From positions 25,260 through 89,259 of the forward strand of contig JAFUFT010000035.1 of the NCBI GenBank assembly GCA_017469795.1: 64,000 nucleotides of DNA, given 5' to 3'. This document shows positions 9,148 to 18,781 of the stretch, piece by piece. The position numbers and the translations under genes were made by a program. The notes below the pieces were generated by a model. That model saw only the letters and a program-made list of their open reading frames with translations. It had not been told where the DNA came from and did no database searches. Source of the DNA: Oscillospiraceae bacterium (GTDB lineage: Bacteria; Bacillota; Clostridia; Oscillospirales; Oscillospiraceae). Numbering within the stretch: the stretch's first letter is position 1; every line of letters begins with the position of its first letter.

Positions 9148-11307
9148 TTAGCCGCCAAGTTTCTCCAGCCTGGCCTTGAAGCTGATGCGCCGCTCCGTGG
9201 GCAGATCGTCGAATTTCACCACGTAGGCGTTTTTTGCGGTGTCGACGGTGACGATGACGCCTCGCCCCATGATGGAATGGTTGACATAATCTCCAGACTT
9301 CAGCTCCAGATTCCCGGCGCTGGCCTCCAGAGAGGTCTGGCTTGCCCGGATGACCCGCCGGGCGTCGTCCTGGAACCGGGGATCCAGCTCCGTGGTGTAC
9401 CGGAGCAGAGGCGGGTCGATATCGAAGAGGAACCGGGAGGGATAGCGGTAGGAGCCATCCAGATTCCTTCCCTCGGGCTCCGTCAGATAAAGGCCCCGTT
9501 CCGCCCGGGTCATGGCCACAAAGGCCAGCCGCCGTTCCTCCTCCATGCCCTCCACGTTGGAGGTGCGCTTGGAGGGGAAGATCCCCTCGCTGAAGCCCAC
9601 CACAAAGACGTAGGGGAATTCCAGGCCCTTGGCGGTGTGGACGGTCATCAGCTTCACCGCCTGCCGGGCGTCCGGCACGTCGCTGCTGGACATCAGCGCC
9701 ACCCGGCTGAGATAATCCTCCGGACGGCACTCCTCGCCGCAGGAGGTCTCATAGTCCACGATGGCCTGCTTCAGCTCCGCCAGATTGTCCAGCCGCTCCT
9801 GCCCGCCCTCCAGCCGGAGCTGCTGCTCATAGCCGCTCTGATCCAGGATCAGCGTCAGCATTTCCGAAAGGGCCATATCCCCGTAGTCCTGAGCGAAGCG
9901 TTCGATCAGCTCCACAAACTGCCGGGCCCGGGTCCCCTTGAAGATCTCTTCGTCCAGAGTGGAGAGCAGGGCGTTATAGAGGGAACAGTTGTGCGATATC
10001 GCGTAGGCTTTCAGGAAGGCCATCCGCTTCTCGCCCAGATTCCGTTTGGGCTTGTTGGCAATGCGCAGGAAGCTCAGGTCATCCTTGTAGATCACCATGC
10101 GGAGATAGCTCAGCGCATCCTTGATCTCCATGCGCTGGAAGAACTGCGCGCCGCTATAGATGGTGTAGGGGACCTCCCGCTTCAGGAATACGTCTTCCAG
10201 AGTCCGGGACAGGTAGTGCGCCCGGTAGAGGATGGCGATCTGGCTGAGGAGCACCCCTTCGCTCTGCAGCCGCTGAATCTCTGCGGCGATCCACTCCGCC
10301 TCCAGTTCGTTGGTCTTTGCGTGGTGATAGACGGGCAGATCTCCGTGTTCCTGCCGGGAGATCAGGCTCTTTTCCACCCGGGCCCTGTTTTTGGCGATCA
10401 GATCGTTGGCCGCAGCCAGAATCTCCGGGGTGGAGCGGTAGTTGTCGTTCATCAGGATGGTGCGCACGTTCGGGAAGTCCTTCTCAAAGTTCAGGATGAA
10501 CTTCACGCTGGCGCCCCGCCAGGTGTAGATGGTCTGATCCGGGTCTCCGACGATGAACAGGTTTCCGTGAAGCGGGCACAGAGCCTGCATCAGCCGGTAC
10601 TGCAGATCGTCGATGTCCTGATACTCGTCCACCATGATGTATTCCAGACGGCTCTGCCATTTCAGCCGGGTCTCCTCAGAGATATCGAAGATATGAAGCA
10701 CGAAGTTGATCAGGTCGTTATAGTCCAGGGCGTAGCTCATGCGCTCCTGATAGACGTATCCCCAGAAGATGATCTGGTCCGGGTCTGTGGCGGACAGGTA
10801 TTTCTCCCGCAGTTCCTCCACGGAGAGATCCAGCATGGGCCTGTAGTAGTCCCGCTGATACTTGCATTTCTGCATTTCGATCATGTCCCGGGCCTGGGAG
10901 AAGGTCCGGTGGCGGCTGGTGAGGCCCCGCTCGGTGTAGACCGTCCCCAGCATTACATCGATGTCCGCGTTGTCCAGCACGAGAAAGCTCTTGGGGTAGT
11001 GGACGATGTGGATGTCCTCCTGCAGCACCGTCACACAGAAGGAGTGGAAGGTGCTGATATACCCTGTGTCCGCGTCGGCGGCCAGGGCCCGGATGCGCTG
11101 CTTCATCTCATTGGCGGACTTATTGGTAAAGGTCACGCAGAGGATGTTCTCCGGCAGAATGCCGATCTCGTTGACCAGATAGGCGTACCGGTGGGCCAGG
11201 GCCCGGGTCTTGCCGGATCCGGCTCCTGCTATGACACGGATATAGCCTTCGGTGGCAGTGACGGCTTCCCGCTGGGAAGCGTTGAGCCCCTTGAGGATCT
11301 CTGACAT
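9148..11307 (-). CDS. pcrA: UvrD/PcrA-family DNA helicase
   Basis: A 719-residue superfamily 1A helicase that unwinds DNA 3'-5' in repair and replication restart. Seen motifs: Q-motif LNASQREAV (residues 8-16), Walker A AGAGSGKT (about 27-34), motif Ia TFTNKSANEM, Walker B VDEYQDID (about 233), GDPDQTIYTWRGA (motif III region), NYRSTPEIL (motif IV), VKLMTVHTAKGLEFPYVFVVG (V) and AMTRAERGLYL (VI). The extreme C-terminus (GDYVNHSIMGRGVIVTVD...) is the small PcrA C-terminal domain. It follows the histidine kinase gene by 59 bases. Several paralogues exist in clostridia, so the exact symbol is tentative. Confidence 0.93.
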   Translation of the reverse strand: MSEILKGLNASQREAVTATEGYIRVIAGAGSGKTRALAHRYAYLVNEIGILPENILCVTFTNKSANEMKQRIRALAADADTGYISTFHSFCVTVLQEDIHIVHYPKSFLVLDNADIDVMLGTVYTERGLTSRHRTFSQARDMIEMQKCKYQRDYYRPMLDLSVEELREKYLSATDPDQIIFWGYVYQERMSYALDYNDLINFVLHIFDISEETRLKWQSRLEYIMVDEYQDIDDLQYRLMQALCPLHGNLFIVGDPDQTIYTWRGASVKFILNFEKDFPNVRTILMNDNYRSTPEILAAANDLIAKNRARVEKSLISRQEHGDLPVYHHAKTNELEAEWIAAEIQRLQSEGVLLSQIAILYRAHYLSRTLEDVFLKREVPYTIYSGAQFFQRMEIKDALSYLRMVIYKDDLSFLRIANKPKRNLGEKRMAFLKAYAISHNCSLYNALLSTLDEEIFKGTRARQFVELIERFAQDYGDMALSEMLTLILDQSGYEQQLRLEGGQERLDNLAELKQAIVDYETSCGEECRPEDYLSRVALMSSSDVPDARQAVKLMTVHTAKGLEFPYVFVVGFSEGIFPSKRTSNVEGMEEERRLAFVAMTRAERGLYLTEPEGRNLDGSYRYPSRFLFDIDPPLLRYTTELDPRFQDDARRVIRASQTSLEASAGNLELKSGDYVNHSIMGRGVIVTVDTAKNAYVVKFDDLPTERRISFKARLEKLGG

Positions 11308-11366
11308 TTCTGTACCTCCGTTTTCTGAGGTGTTTTGTGATTCGTACGATTTCTCCGGCAGGAGGT

Positions 11367-12686
11367 TCAGCTGCCGCGGTAGGGCAGCATGATTTGGAGC
11401 GCAAACAGACCGCTATGGGTGGAGAACTCCATGGTCCCGCCGTATTTTTCCGCCAGATATCGAATACTCTGAAGGCCGAAGCCATGGTTGTACGGGTCGG
11501 CCTTTTTGCTTTTGGGCAGCTCACCGGAGGGGAGCGCCGCGCCGGCGTAGGGATTTGTGATCTGGATCCCGACGAATTGATGGTTCTTCGTGATGCGGAG
11601 GCTGATGGTCCGCATATTCCGATCCAGCTGGGTTTCCACATACTCGATGGCGTTGTCAATGGCGTTGCCCAGAATGGCGTACAGGTCCGGCAGAGCGATA
11701 AAGCTCAGGTCCACGTCATCCACGGCGCACTGGAAGTCGATGTCCTTCTCCTGACAGAACAGGCCCTTCTCCGCGAGGATGGTGTTGAGGGCCTCGTTGT
11801 CCGTATAGATGAGGTGCTGATAGAAGATGATGCTCTTTTGCGCCTCCTCGATATACTCCGCTCGCTGGCTCTCGTCGGCAGTGGCCAGAGCCTTCAGCTG
11901 GTGCTTGAGGTCGTGGCACTTCCGGTTGATGATGGCGATATGCTCCTTGGACAGCTCGTAGTAATGTTCGCTGGAGCGGAGCATATTTTCAAGCAATGTG
12001 TTTTCCCGCATGCGCACCACACCCTGCAGGATGCTGTAGAGGATCAGGAGCATGAATAGACAGATTACCACCCCGGACAGCCAGGCCAGCGTATCGAAAA
12101 GAGAGACCCGCCGGTCAAAGGCCCCCTGATAGAAGAACAGGCAAATCATCATCACCAGAAAGACCCCGCCCAGCTCCAGCATATTAAATCGGTTATCCTC
12201 CAGCAAAAGGCCTCTGCAATTACGCAGCGGCTTTTGAAACACAAGACAGACCGGAACATACACCACAGCGCAGACCAGCAGCGCCCCGAAGATGTACAGC
12301 GGCAGTGCCAGCCGGAGGACCGGGATCAGCACCCGTGCGATAAAGCAATGGTAGATGCAGTAGACGATGTTCTGGGTCAGGAAGGCGGCAATACCGAAAA
12401 AGAGGGCGTCGCACCAGGTGATGCGGAAGCAGTATTTTCCGTAGCCCACCGCGGTCAGGGCAATCAGCGAATACCAGAACACGCTGAGAAACGCCAGCCG
12501 GGGAGCTTCTTTATCGAGGAAGATTGGAAAATACAGCAGAGCAAACAGCGTCAGCAACACATAGCCTCCAACCGCCCGCAGCCAGAACCGCTCCCGCCGC
12601 TCTCCGAATGGAAAGAGATAGATCAGCGTCGCCGCCAGCAGCTCCATGGGCAGCCGCATCTCCTCAAATACATAGACCGGACCCAT
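11367..12686 (-). CDS. Sensor histidine kinase, AgrC/GHKL type
   Basis: A 439-residue membrane kinase. About six to seven hydrophobic segments fill residues 10-225. These are followed by a dimerisation/phosphoacceptor helix with KCHDLKHQLKAL (the H-box typical of the AgrC/FsrC and LytTR partner kinases) and a GHKL ATPase with N-box GNAIDNAIEYVE and a C-terminal NHGFGLQSIRYLAEKYGG. There is no separate periplasmic sensor, so the signal is probably a peptide or a membrane cue. The ATG at 12684-12686 overlaps the response regulator stop by one base (ATGA), giving a coupled two-gene unit. Confidence 0.92.
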   Translation of the reverse strand: MGPVYVFEEMRLPMELLAATLIYLFPFGERRERFWLRAVGGYVLLTLFALLYFPIFLDKEAPRLAFLSVFWYSLIALTAVGYGKYCFRITWCDALFFGIAAFLTQNIVYCIYHCFIARVLIPVLRLALPLYIFGALLVCAVVYVPVCLVFQKPLRNCRGLLLEDNRFNMLELGGVFLVMMICLFFYQGAFDRRVSLFDTLAWLSGVVICLFMLLILYSILQGVVRMRENTLLENMLRSSEHYYELSKEHIAIINRKCHDLKHQLKALATADESQRAEYIEEAQKSIIFYQHLIYTDNEALNTILAEKGLFCQEKDIDFQCAVDDVDLSFIALPDLYAILGNAIDNAIEYVETQLDRNMRTISLRITKNHQFVGIQITNPYAGAALPSGELPKSKKADPYNHGFGLQSIRYLAEKYGGTMEFSTHSGLFALQIMLPYRGS

Positions 12687-13387
12687 CAGAATCCCCCCAT
12701 AAACCGGGTGAAGGCGGAGACGAATTCCGTCTTGCGGCGGCGGCTCAGCGGCAGCCGGTCTTCCCCCACCAGAATCTCATTTCCTTCAATAGCCCTGAGG
12801 TGGCGCAGATTCACAAGATAGCTCTCTCCGGGCCGTGCAAAGTGATAGGGCAGAAGAGTGCCCTCCACCTCGGAGAGCTTTCCCCGGACCTTGATGGTGC
12901 TGTCCGCGGTGTGATAGTAGAGGTAATGCAGCCGGGATTCCACATAGAGGATATCGGAGACGTTGCAGCGGAAAAACCCGTCCGGCGTGGGCAGGGAAAG
13001 GGGCTGATCCGCGTTTCGGGCGATATACCGCCGGGCTTTTTGCATTTTCAGCCGGAAGTCGGGATAATGCAGGGGCTTGAGCAGATAGTCCACCGCCTCC
13101 ACTGCGTATCCCTCCAGCGCATACTGGGGCATATTTGTCACGAACATCAGCGTCACATGGGGATCCTTTTCCCGAAGCTGACGGGCGGCCTCAATGCCGC
13201 TGAGTCCGGGCATGTCGATGTCCATGACCACCAGGTCAAAGGTATAGGCGTAGCCGGAGAGAAACGCCAGTGCGTTTTCGAACTCCTCGATTTCACAATC
13301 TGTGTGTTCCTCCGCCAGATAGTCTGAAATATAGGTTCGGAGCTGAGAACGGTCATTCCGGTCATCATCCACCAAGGCAATCCGCAT
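12686..13387 (-). CDS. LytTR-family response regulator
   Basis: A 233-residue regulator. The receiver domain has the acidic pair DDD (residues 7-9), phospho-acceptor D in VVMDIDMPG, T in FVTNM and K in YLLKPL. The C-terminal half is a LytTR DNA-binding domain (residues about 135-233; YVESRLHYLYYHT, RPGESYLVNLRHLRAI, LPLSRRRKTEF). LytTR proteins bind pairs of direct repeats two helical turns apart, and exactly such a pair lies just upstream of this gene's promoter. GGAGG precedes the ATG at 13385-13387. Confidence 0.95.
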   Translation of the reverse strand: MRIALVDDDRNDRSQLRTYISDYLAEEHTDCEIEEFENALAFLSGYAYTFDLVVMDIDMPGLSGIEAARQLREKDPHVTLMFVTNMPQYALEGYAVEAVDYLLKPLHYPDFRLKMQKARRYIARNADQPLSLPTPDGFFRCNVSDILYVESRLHYLYYHTADSTIKVRGKLSEVEGTLLPYHFARPGESYLVNLRHLRAIEGNEILVGEDRLPLSRRRKTEFVSAFTRFMGGF

Positions 13388-13419
13388 TGCAACAGCCTCC
13401 TTTTTGTTGCTTCAATGCT

Positions 13420-13481
13420 ATTATAACAGAAAAGCCTGCTTCCTCCAACCAAATCTGCCAAAGAAAACGCCAAATCTGCCA
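13420..13481 (-). promoter_or_regulatory. Promoter and LytTR tandem operator of the two-component operon
   Basis: On the minus strand a -10 TATAAT (13420-13425) and -35 TTGGAG (13443-13448) are 17 bases apart. Immediately upstream of the -35 are two identical 12-base direct repeats TGGCAGATTTGG (13470-13481 and 13449-13460) with a 21-base period. This is the arrangement of activator sites for AgrA-like LytTR regulators. They lie 73 bases before the divergent GH3 start and may also act on it. Confidence 0.8.
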
Positions 13482-13553
13482 GAGGGGTTTTCTGCTGGAG
13501 AAAACTGTGGTACGGTAGCCCTGAAAGATTTTGAATTAAGAGGAGGTTCCCTG

Positions 13554-16358
13554 ATGACAAGAGAAGAACGGAAGAACAGAAAGTTCCGGATGTACAACGG
13601 AAAGAAGATCAAGCGGCCCAACCGCCTGGGCTTTGCGCTGATGTCCATCCTGCTGGTGATTGTCCTCGTGTTCAACGGGGCGGTCTTTGCCCTGAAGGAC
13701 TATCTGGGCGTGGTGGACAACATCGTTTTTGCCAAGGCTCCCTCCGGGCAGGACTATGAAACCGTCACCGAAGAGGCCAAAGCCGTCACCCTGCAGGAGG
13801 CGGAAGAGGGCATCGTTCTTTTGACCAACAAGAACGGCACCCTGCCGCTTCAGGAGACGAAGATCAACGTCTTCGGCCGGGGCGGGTACTATTCCACCTT
13901 CGGCGGCACAGGCTCCGGCGCAGGGGGCACGGACTATGTGAGCCTGTACGACGGACTCCGGGAGGCGGGATTCTCCCTCAACGAGGATCTGGTCTCCTTC
14001 TATGCGGCCAATGCCAAAGAAGCGGTTTCCATGGGCCTGGTGGGAACAGACTTCGGCCTGTATGAAACCCCCGCCAGTGAACTCTCTGCCGATCTCATCA
14101 GCGGGGCAAAGAGCTTCTCCGACGTGGCGGTGTATGTGATCTCCCGGGTGGGCGGCGAAGGCGACGATCTGCCCATGGATACCTCGGAATACTACGGCGG
14201 CGAGGCTGGGAAGCACTACCTGGAGCTGAATTCCGCCGAAGAGAGCATGCTCTCTATGCTGGAGGAGAACTTCGGCACTGTGGTGGTGGTCCTGAACTCC
14301 ACCAACGCCATGGAGCTGGGCTTCCTGGAGGACGAGAATGTGGATGCTGCCCTGTGGTCCGAGTGCTACGGCTCCGTGGGCACCGTGGCTCTGGGCGAGA
14401 TCCTCTGCGGCAAGGTGAACCCCTCCGCCAGAACCTCCGACACCTTTGCATACGAGATGGAGTCCAATCCCACCTACTACAGCTTCGGTGGCTATGACTA
14501 CGCCAACGCCAGCTACAGCAACACCGCAGGCGCGGCGGGCACCGGCGACGCTCTGACCGGCCAGGACCCCTATCACTATGTGCGGTACAACGAGGGCATC
14601 TATGTGGGCTACCGCTTCTATGAGACCGCCGCGGCGGACGGCTTCATCGACTATGAAAAGACGGTGCAGTTCCCCTTCGGCTACGGCCTGAGCTACACGG
14701 AATTCACCCAGACACTGGATTCGGTGAACTTTGACGGCAATACCGTCACCGCCTCCGTGACCGTGAAGAATACGGGTTCCGTTCCCGGCAAGGATGTGGC
14801 GGAGATTTATTATTCTGCACCCTACACCCCCGGCGGTATCGAGAAGAGCGAAGTGGTTCTGGGCGGTTTTGCCAAGACGGGGATCCTGGAGCCCGGTGCC
14901 TCCGAGACAGTGACCATCGAGATCGCGGCAGAGGATATGGCCTCCTATGATTTCAGCGGCATCAAGGCCCCCGGCGGCGCCTATGTGCTGGAGGCAGGCG
15001 ACTATGACATCCGGCTTCAGAGCGACAGCCACAACGTGATCGCGCAGCAGAGCGTCTCGGTTTCCAAGGATGTGATCTACAACGATCAGAACGATGGAAA
15101 ACGGCCCGGCGACGCAATCCCGGCGGTGAATCAGTTTGACGATGTGACGAACGGCGGGGAGGTCGTCTACCTGTCCCGGGCGGACTGGGCCGGAACCATG
15201 CCCGCGGAGCGGGCTCCCGCAACGGAGGAGGCCTCCCCGGCCATCGTGGAGGCGCTGATGAACCCCCAGACCGTTATCGAGGACACTACCCCCGCAAACT
15301 GGAAAACCACGAACAACGGCCTGAAGCTCACGGACATGCAGGGCGTCGGCTATGACGATCCCAAGTGGGACCTGCTGCTGGACCAGATTTCCAAGGAGGA
15401 GATGACGGGCCTTATTTCCACCGGCGGCTGGCAGACCGCGGCGGTCAGGAGCATCGGCAAGGCCAGGTATCTGGAGTGCGACGGTCCCAACGGCATCAAC
15501 AACCTGATGGGCAGCTTCTTTGCCGGTATCAAGGGCAATATGTACACCAATCAGGCAACGCTGGCCCAGACTTGGAACCCGGAACTGGCCTATGAGAAGG
15601 GCCTGGTCTACGGACGGGAGGCCAAGGTCTACGGTGTGGCGGGCATCTACGGTCCTGCAGCCAACATCCACCGCAGCCCCTTCTCCGGCCGGAACTACGA
15701 GTATTACAGTGAGGACGGCTATCTCTCCGGCGTGATGGCGGAGCGGGAGCTCACCGGCATCAAGGAATCCGGCGTCTACTGCTACTTCAAGCACTTCGCC
15801 GTCAACGATCAGGAGACCAACCGGGACCACGGCGGCCTGGTGACCTGGCTCAATGAGCAGGCTCTGCGGGAGGTCTATCTCCGGGGCTTTGAGGTGGCCG
15901 TTAAGGGCGGAAATGCCACGGGCATCATGTCCTCCTTCAACCGTATCGGCACCACCCCCACGGCAGAGAGTTCTGCGCTTCTGAATACTGTCCTGCGGGA
16001 TGAGTGGGGCTTCCGGGGCGCGGTGATCACCGACTGTGTCATGGCGTGCACAACCGAGGAGATCAACCGGGCCACCCTGGCGGGCAACGACTTCCAACTG
16101 AGCTTCGGACTTCTCAGCAACCTCTCCGACGAGGTGAAGAATTCCGCCTCCGGTCAGGCTGCCATGCGCCAGGCCACCAAGAACATCCTCTACATGATCG
16201 CCGGCAGCGATGCACCGCAGCTCTACAAGGCGCATATGACCACCGTCGGCAAGATCCTGCTGATCGTGTTCCTGGTTCTGATGCTGCTGTTCATCCAGTA
16301 CTATGTCCGGTATTTCATCCGGCTCCGGAAGTGGAAGAAGGGCCAGATGCTGACCTGA
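13554..16358 (+). CDS. Membrane-bound glycoside hydrolase family 3 protein, permuted domain order
   Basis: A 934-residue enzyme from the ATG at 13554 (AGAGGAGG 8 bases upstream; upstream codons overlap the regulator promoter). Order: cytosolic basic tail, membrane helix (residues about 23-45), GH3 C-terminal-type alpha/beta domain (EAEEGIVLLTNKNGTLPL), fibronectin III-like segment (SVTVKNTGSVPGKDVAEIYYS), then the GH3 TIM barrel (GPAANIHRSPFSGRNYEYYS; CYFKHFAVNDQE; GIMSSFNRI) with the nucleophile Asp in GAVITDC at about 827, and a last membrane helix (ILLIVFLVLMLLFIQYYV). This inverted order is known in some ruminal and clostridial beta-glucosidases. The substrate cannot be read. Helices at both ends suggest a catalytic domain held outside the membrane. 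Confidence 0.9.
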   Translation: MTREERKNRKFRMYNGKKIKRPNRLGFALMSILLVIVLVFNGAVFALKDYLGVVDNIVFAKAPSGQDYETVTEEAKAVTLQEAEEGIVLLTNKNGTLPLQETKINVFGRGGYYSTFGGTGSGAGGTDYVSLYDGLREAGFSLNEDLVSFYAANAKEAVSMGLVGTDFGLYETPASELSADLISGAKSFSDVAVYVISRVGGEGDDLPMDTSEYYGGEAGKHYLELNSAEESMLSMLEENFGTVVVVLNSTNAMELGFLEDENVDAALWSECYGSVGTVALGEILCGKVNPSARTSDTFAYEMESNPTYYSFGGYDYANASYSNTAGAAGTGDALTGQDPYHYVRYNEGIYVGYRFYETAAADGFIDYEKTVQFPFGYGLSYTEFTQTLDSVNFDGNTVTASVTVKNTGSVPGKDVAEIYYSAPYTPGGIEKSEVVLGGFAKTGILEPGASETVTIEIAAEDMASYDFSGIKAPGGAYVLEAGDYDIRLQSDSHNVIAQQSVSVSKDVIYNDQNDGKRPGDAIPAVNQFDDVTNGGEVVYLSRADWAGTMPAERAPATEEASPAIVEALMNPQTVIEDTTPANWKTTNNGLKLTDMQGVGYDDPKWDLLLDQISKEEMTGLISTGGWQTAAVRSIGKARYLECDGPNGINNLMGSFFAGIKGNMYTNQATLAQTWNPELAYEKGLVYGREAKVYGVAGIYGPAANIHRSPFSGRNYEYYSEDGYLSGVMAERELTGIKESGVYCYFKHFAVNDQETNRDHGGLVTWLNEQALREVYLRGFEVAVKGGNATGIMSSFNRIGTTPTAESSALLNTVLRDEWGFRGAVITDCVMACTTEEINRATLAGNDFQLSFGLLSNLSDEVKNSASGQAAMRQATKNILYMIAGSDAPQLYKAHMTTVGKILLIVFLVLMLLFIQYYVRYFIRLRKWKKGQMLT

Positions 16359-16428
16359 GCGACGCATAAAAAAGAACGGAGTCCGGGCAATTGACGGATC
16401 TCCGTAGGGATGTTGTGATTCCTGCTAT

Positions 16429-16460
16429 GGCAGGGCAGCCTCGGCTGCCCTGCCGTTTTT
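16429..16460. terminator. Bidirectional terminator
   Basis: GGCAGGGCAGCC (16429-16440) pairs with GGCTGCCCTGCC (16443-16454) and is followed by GTTTTT. It separates the rightward GH3 gene from the leftward beta-helix gene, which ends at 16468. Confidence 0.85.
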
Positions 16461-16467
16461 AATGGTC

Positions 16468-18663
16468 TTACTTCTTCTTTTTCATGACAGCCGCTGCAAC
16501 TGCAGCACCTGCGATCACAATGATCCCGCATCCAATAGCCACGGGAAGGGCGCCCTTCCCGGCAGGGACACGTTCCACCTGCGGTTCGGTCTGAGATGGA
16601 TCTGCTTCTGCGCTCTCAAGTCCCTCTGCGGAGGCTTTTTCGGGTTCCGCGGGAGCGTCCGCAGCTTCCGTGGAAGGCGCAGGCGTTTCAGTTGCCTCTA
16701 CTGTTTCTCGGGGAAGTTCGGCCAGCCGGATCACAACATTTTCATACGTGCCCGCCGCTATAGCCTCCAGCGGTTCTGCCGCTGACTCGTCATAGAACAG
16801 CATATCATTGGAACTGCTGCATCCTGTAAAGATCTGCAGCTTAAAACCCTCCGGGGCAATGATTTCAGCACCTTCGTCCAAAGTGAGAGTTTTCAGGCTG
16901 GAATCGCCGGCAACCTCCCATGTGCCGCCTGACGCAATGGACAGCGAGATCCCATAGTTCTCAGTTCCCGCATAGGCGGTATCCTCCGGACGGATCAGGT
17001 TTGTCTGCACATCCTCCGCCCAAAGCTCATTCTGGAACTCTGCCGGATCGTGACCATCGGCCGCCATCACTGCGGTCAGATGTTCCTCGCTCCAGAGGTC
17101 GTTCCAGGCGGCATAGGTGCCGGAGACCATTTTGCCGATCAGGATTCCGTCCTCCCCAATGGTAATGAACATGGGCCGCTGATAGTCCTGATGAAGGATG
17201 TCTCCATCGTAGCTGCCGTGAAGGAACCTCGCGGAAATGCCCGGTACGCTGCTGCCCTGTTCCGGAGTCAGATAACCGGAGGCCGACGGCGGATCGTAGG
17301 TGACGACGCTCTGAAGCAGCACGCCGTTTTCGGTCTTCGTCTCCGCTCCGTCAAAGGTCAGGTCCGCGTTCATGCTGCGGATCAGCGCAAGGGATCCGTA
17401 CAGATTTCTCAGGAAGAAATAGCTTGCACCGCATCCGTCACCGGAGCCGAGAATATCCACGCCGGGCAAGAAAAACGCATCATCCGCCGCCAATGGGGTG
17501 ACCACTGCCGGAAGTTCCTCCGGTTTGGTGGATAGTGTGGTATTGCGGAACATTCCGTGGGCCACCATATCCAGATTCGGGAGGCTGTTGTGGACGACAA
17601 TGGCGTTGCAGGGCGCGGCAATGACGGAATCCCGTTCTTCCGGGACAAAGTCCTCTGCCGCATAGAGCATGGCCCCGTCATCCTCCAGGGCAGCCCTGCC
17701 GTTTTCAGTGGCGATATCACTCTCGCCGCACATGAATACACCGTACTGCCCGCCGGAGAGCTCCGAGCCGTAAAGCCGCATCCCATAGGTCAGGTACGTC
17801 CCGTAGCCGCCTTCTGTGGAGATGCCCTTGGAGTTTACCACATAGGTCATGGCGTCCACAGAGTCCTGGGAAATGGCACCCCAGTTGTTGGAGATCACCT
17901 CGGAATCAAAGAACCAGCTGTTGTTCCGGGTCATCAGCAGAGATGCCCGGGCTCCTCCTGCAAGAAGCTTGAAGGGCGGCATCCAGAGCTCATCGGAGTG
18001 GGCTTCCAGATGGGAGCGCCGGACCACCAAAGAAGTGGCCGCCGGGCTTTGGGTGGAGAACATATATACCGGCGTGGAGCGCGGCCCCTCCGAACGGATG
18101 AAGCTGTTTTCAAGGAACAGTGTGCCGGAGTTTACCGCCACTCCCACGCCGTGAACCGCCTCATAGCCTGCGTCGTTGTTGCCCTGCCCCGCATCCACGC
18201 GGATCACAGAGTTGTATCCTTTGCCGTCCACGGTGAAATTGTCCTCCGGGCCGCCAAGATACAGGGCCTCATCCTCTGAACCCAGATCGATGGCAATCCC
18301 GTTGCTGCCGGTATTTCCGTCCAGCATGACGCCGGAGAGCCTGCCGTCGGACAGTGTTCCGCTGAAACTGTCAGCGTCCGTGACCTGCCCGGTGAAATCT
18401 GTTCCCGCAGTGGCGGACAGTTCATGCTGCCGATTTTCGTCCATGGTGCTGCCGATATAGATGCCGGCATGGGAAATAATCTCGTCAAAAGCGGCGAATT
18501 CCTGCCCCGCGCTTCCCGGACCGCCTGGTCCTCCGGGGCCGCCCTCCGGAGGCGGGCCAAAGCCGCCGTCCGGCGGAAGCGGAGGCATGTCTGCCGCCAA
18601 TGCGGGAATGTACAGGGTCAGTAGAAATGCGACCGCGATCATTATAGCAAGCGTTCGTTTCAT
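16468..18663 (-). CDS. Surface-anchored parallel beta-helix protein with Pro/Gly-rich N-terminus
   Basis: 731 residues from the ATG at 18661-18663, which has AAGGAGCGAGG upstream and begins a signal peptide (MKRTLAIMIAVAFLLTLYIP). The mature start is a Pro/Gly tract (PPLPPDGGFGPPPEGG then GPGGPGGPG). Residues about 60-560 carry right-handed beta-helix-like rungs (N-G-I-A-I-D-L; N-S-G-T-L-F-L-E-N-S). A cap-like motif follows (LTLDEGAEIIAPEG ... AGTYENVVIRL), then a Thr/Glu/Ala/Pro linker and a C-terminal membrane helix with KKKK (ALPVAIGCGIIVIAGAAVAA). The design is a lipid-bilayer-anchored surface protein; ligand or enzyme activity is not evident. The cap motif recurs in the proteins at 47456 and 58573. 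Confidence 0.8.
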   Translation of the reverse strand: MKRTLAIMIAVAFLLTLYIPALAADMPPLPPDGGFGPPPEGGPGGPGGPGSAGQEFAAFDEIISHAGIYIGSTMDENRQHELSATAGTDFTGQVTDADSFSGTLSDGRLSGVMLDGNTGSNGIAIDLGSEDEALYLGGPEDNFTVDGKGYNSVIRVDAGQGNNDAGYEAVHGVGVAVNSGTLFLENSFIRSEGPRSTPVYMFSTQSPAATSLVVRRSHLEAHSDELWMPPFKLLAGGARASLLMTRNNSWFFDSEVISNNWGAISQDSVDAMTYVVNSKGISTEGGYGTYLTYGMRLYGSELSGGQYGVFMCGESDIATENGRAALEDDGAMLYAAEDFVPEERDSVIAAPCNAIVVHNSLPNLDMVAHGMFRNTTLSTKPEELPAVVTPLAADDAFFLPGVDILGSGDGCGASYFFLRNLYGSLALIRSMNADLTFDGAETKTENGVLLQSVVTYDPPSASGYLTPEQGSSVPGISARFLHGSYDGDILHQDYQRPMFITIGEDGILIGKMVSGTYAAWNDLWSEEHLTAVMAADGHDPAEFQNELWAEDVQTNLIRPEDTAYAGTENYGISLSIASGGTWEVAGDSSLKTLTLDEGAEIIAPEGFKLQIFTGCSSSNDMLFYDESAAEPLEAIAAGTYENVVIRLAELPRETVEATETPAPSTEAADAPAEPEKASAEGLESAEADPSQTEPQVERVPAGKGALPVAIGCGIIVIAGAAVAAAVMKKKK

Positions 18664-18743
18664 AGGTCCTCGCTCCTTTTTGATGCCGAAACTCCTCTGC
18701 CGCATGATGGAATGCGACGTTGGCGTTCGGAAACTGCAGCTTT

Positions 18744-18772
18744 ATCCTACCAAAAGAGCATTTGCGTTTCAA
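18744..18772 (-). promoter_or_regulatory. Promoter of the beta-helix gene
   Basis: Minus-strand TTGAAA (18767-18772) and TAGGAT (18744-18749) are separated by 17 bases, about 80 bases upstream of the ATG. Confidence 0.55.
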
Positions 18773-18781
18773 GTGCCAATT

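Noticed and set aside
9277..11304. A very long open frame opposite the PcrA gene
   Set aside because: It is the exact antisense of a helicase with all motifs intact; its translation is low in complexity of known domains and arises from GC-rich codon bias.
13536..16367. A 943-codon open frame opposite the GH3 gene
   Set aside because: It mirrors the GH3 coding sequence and has no ribosome-binding site or recognisable domain.
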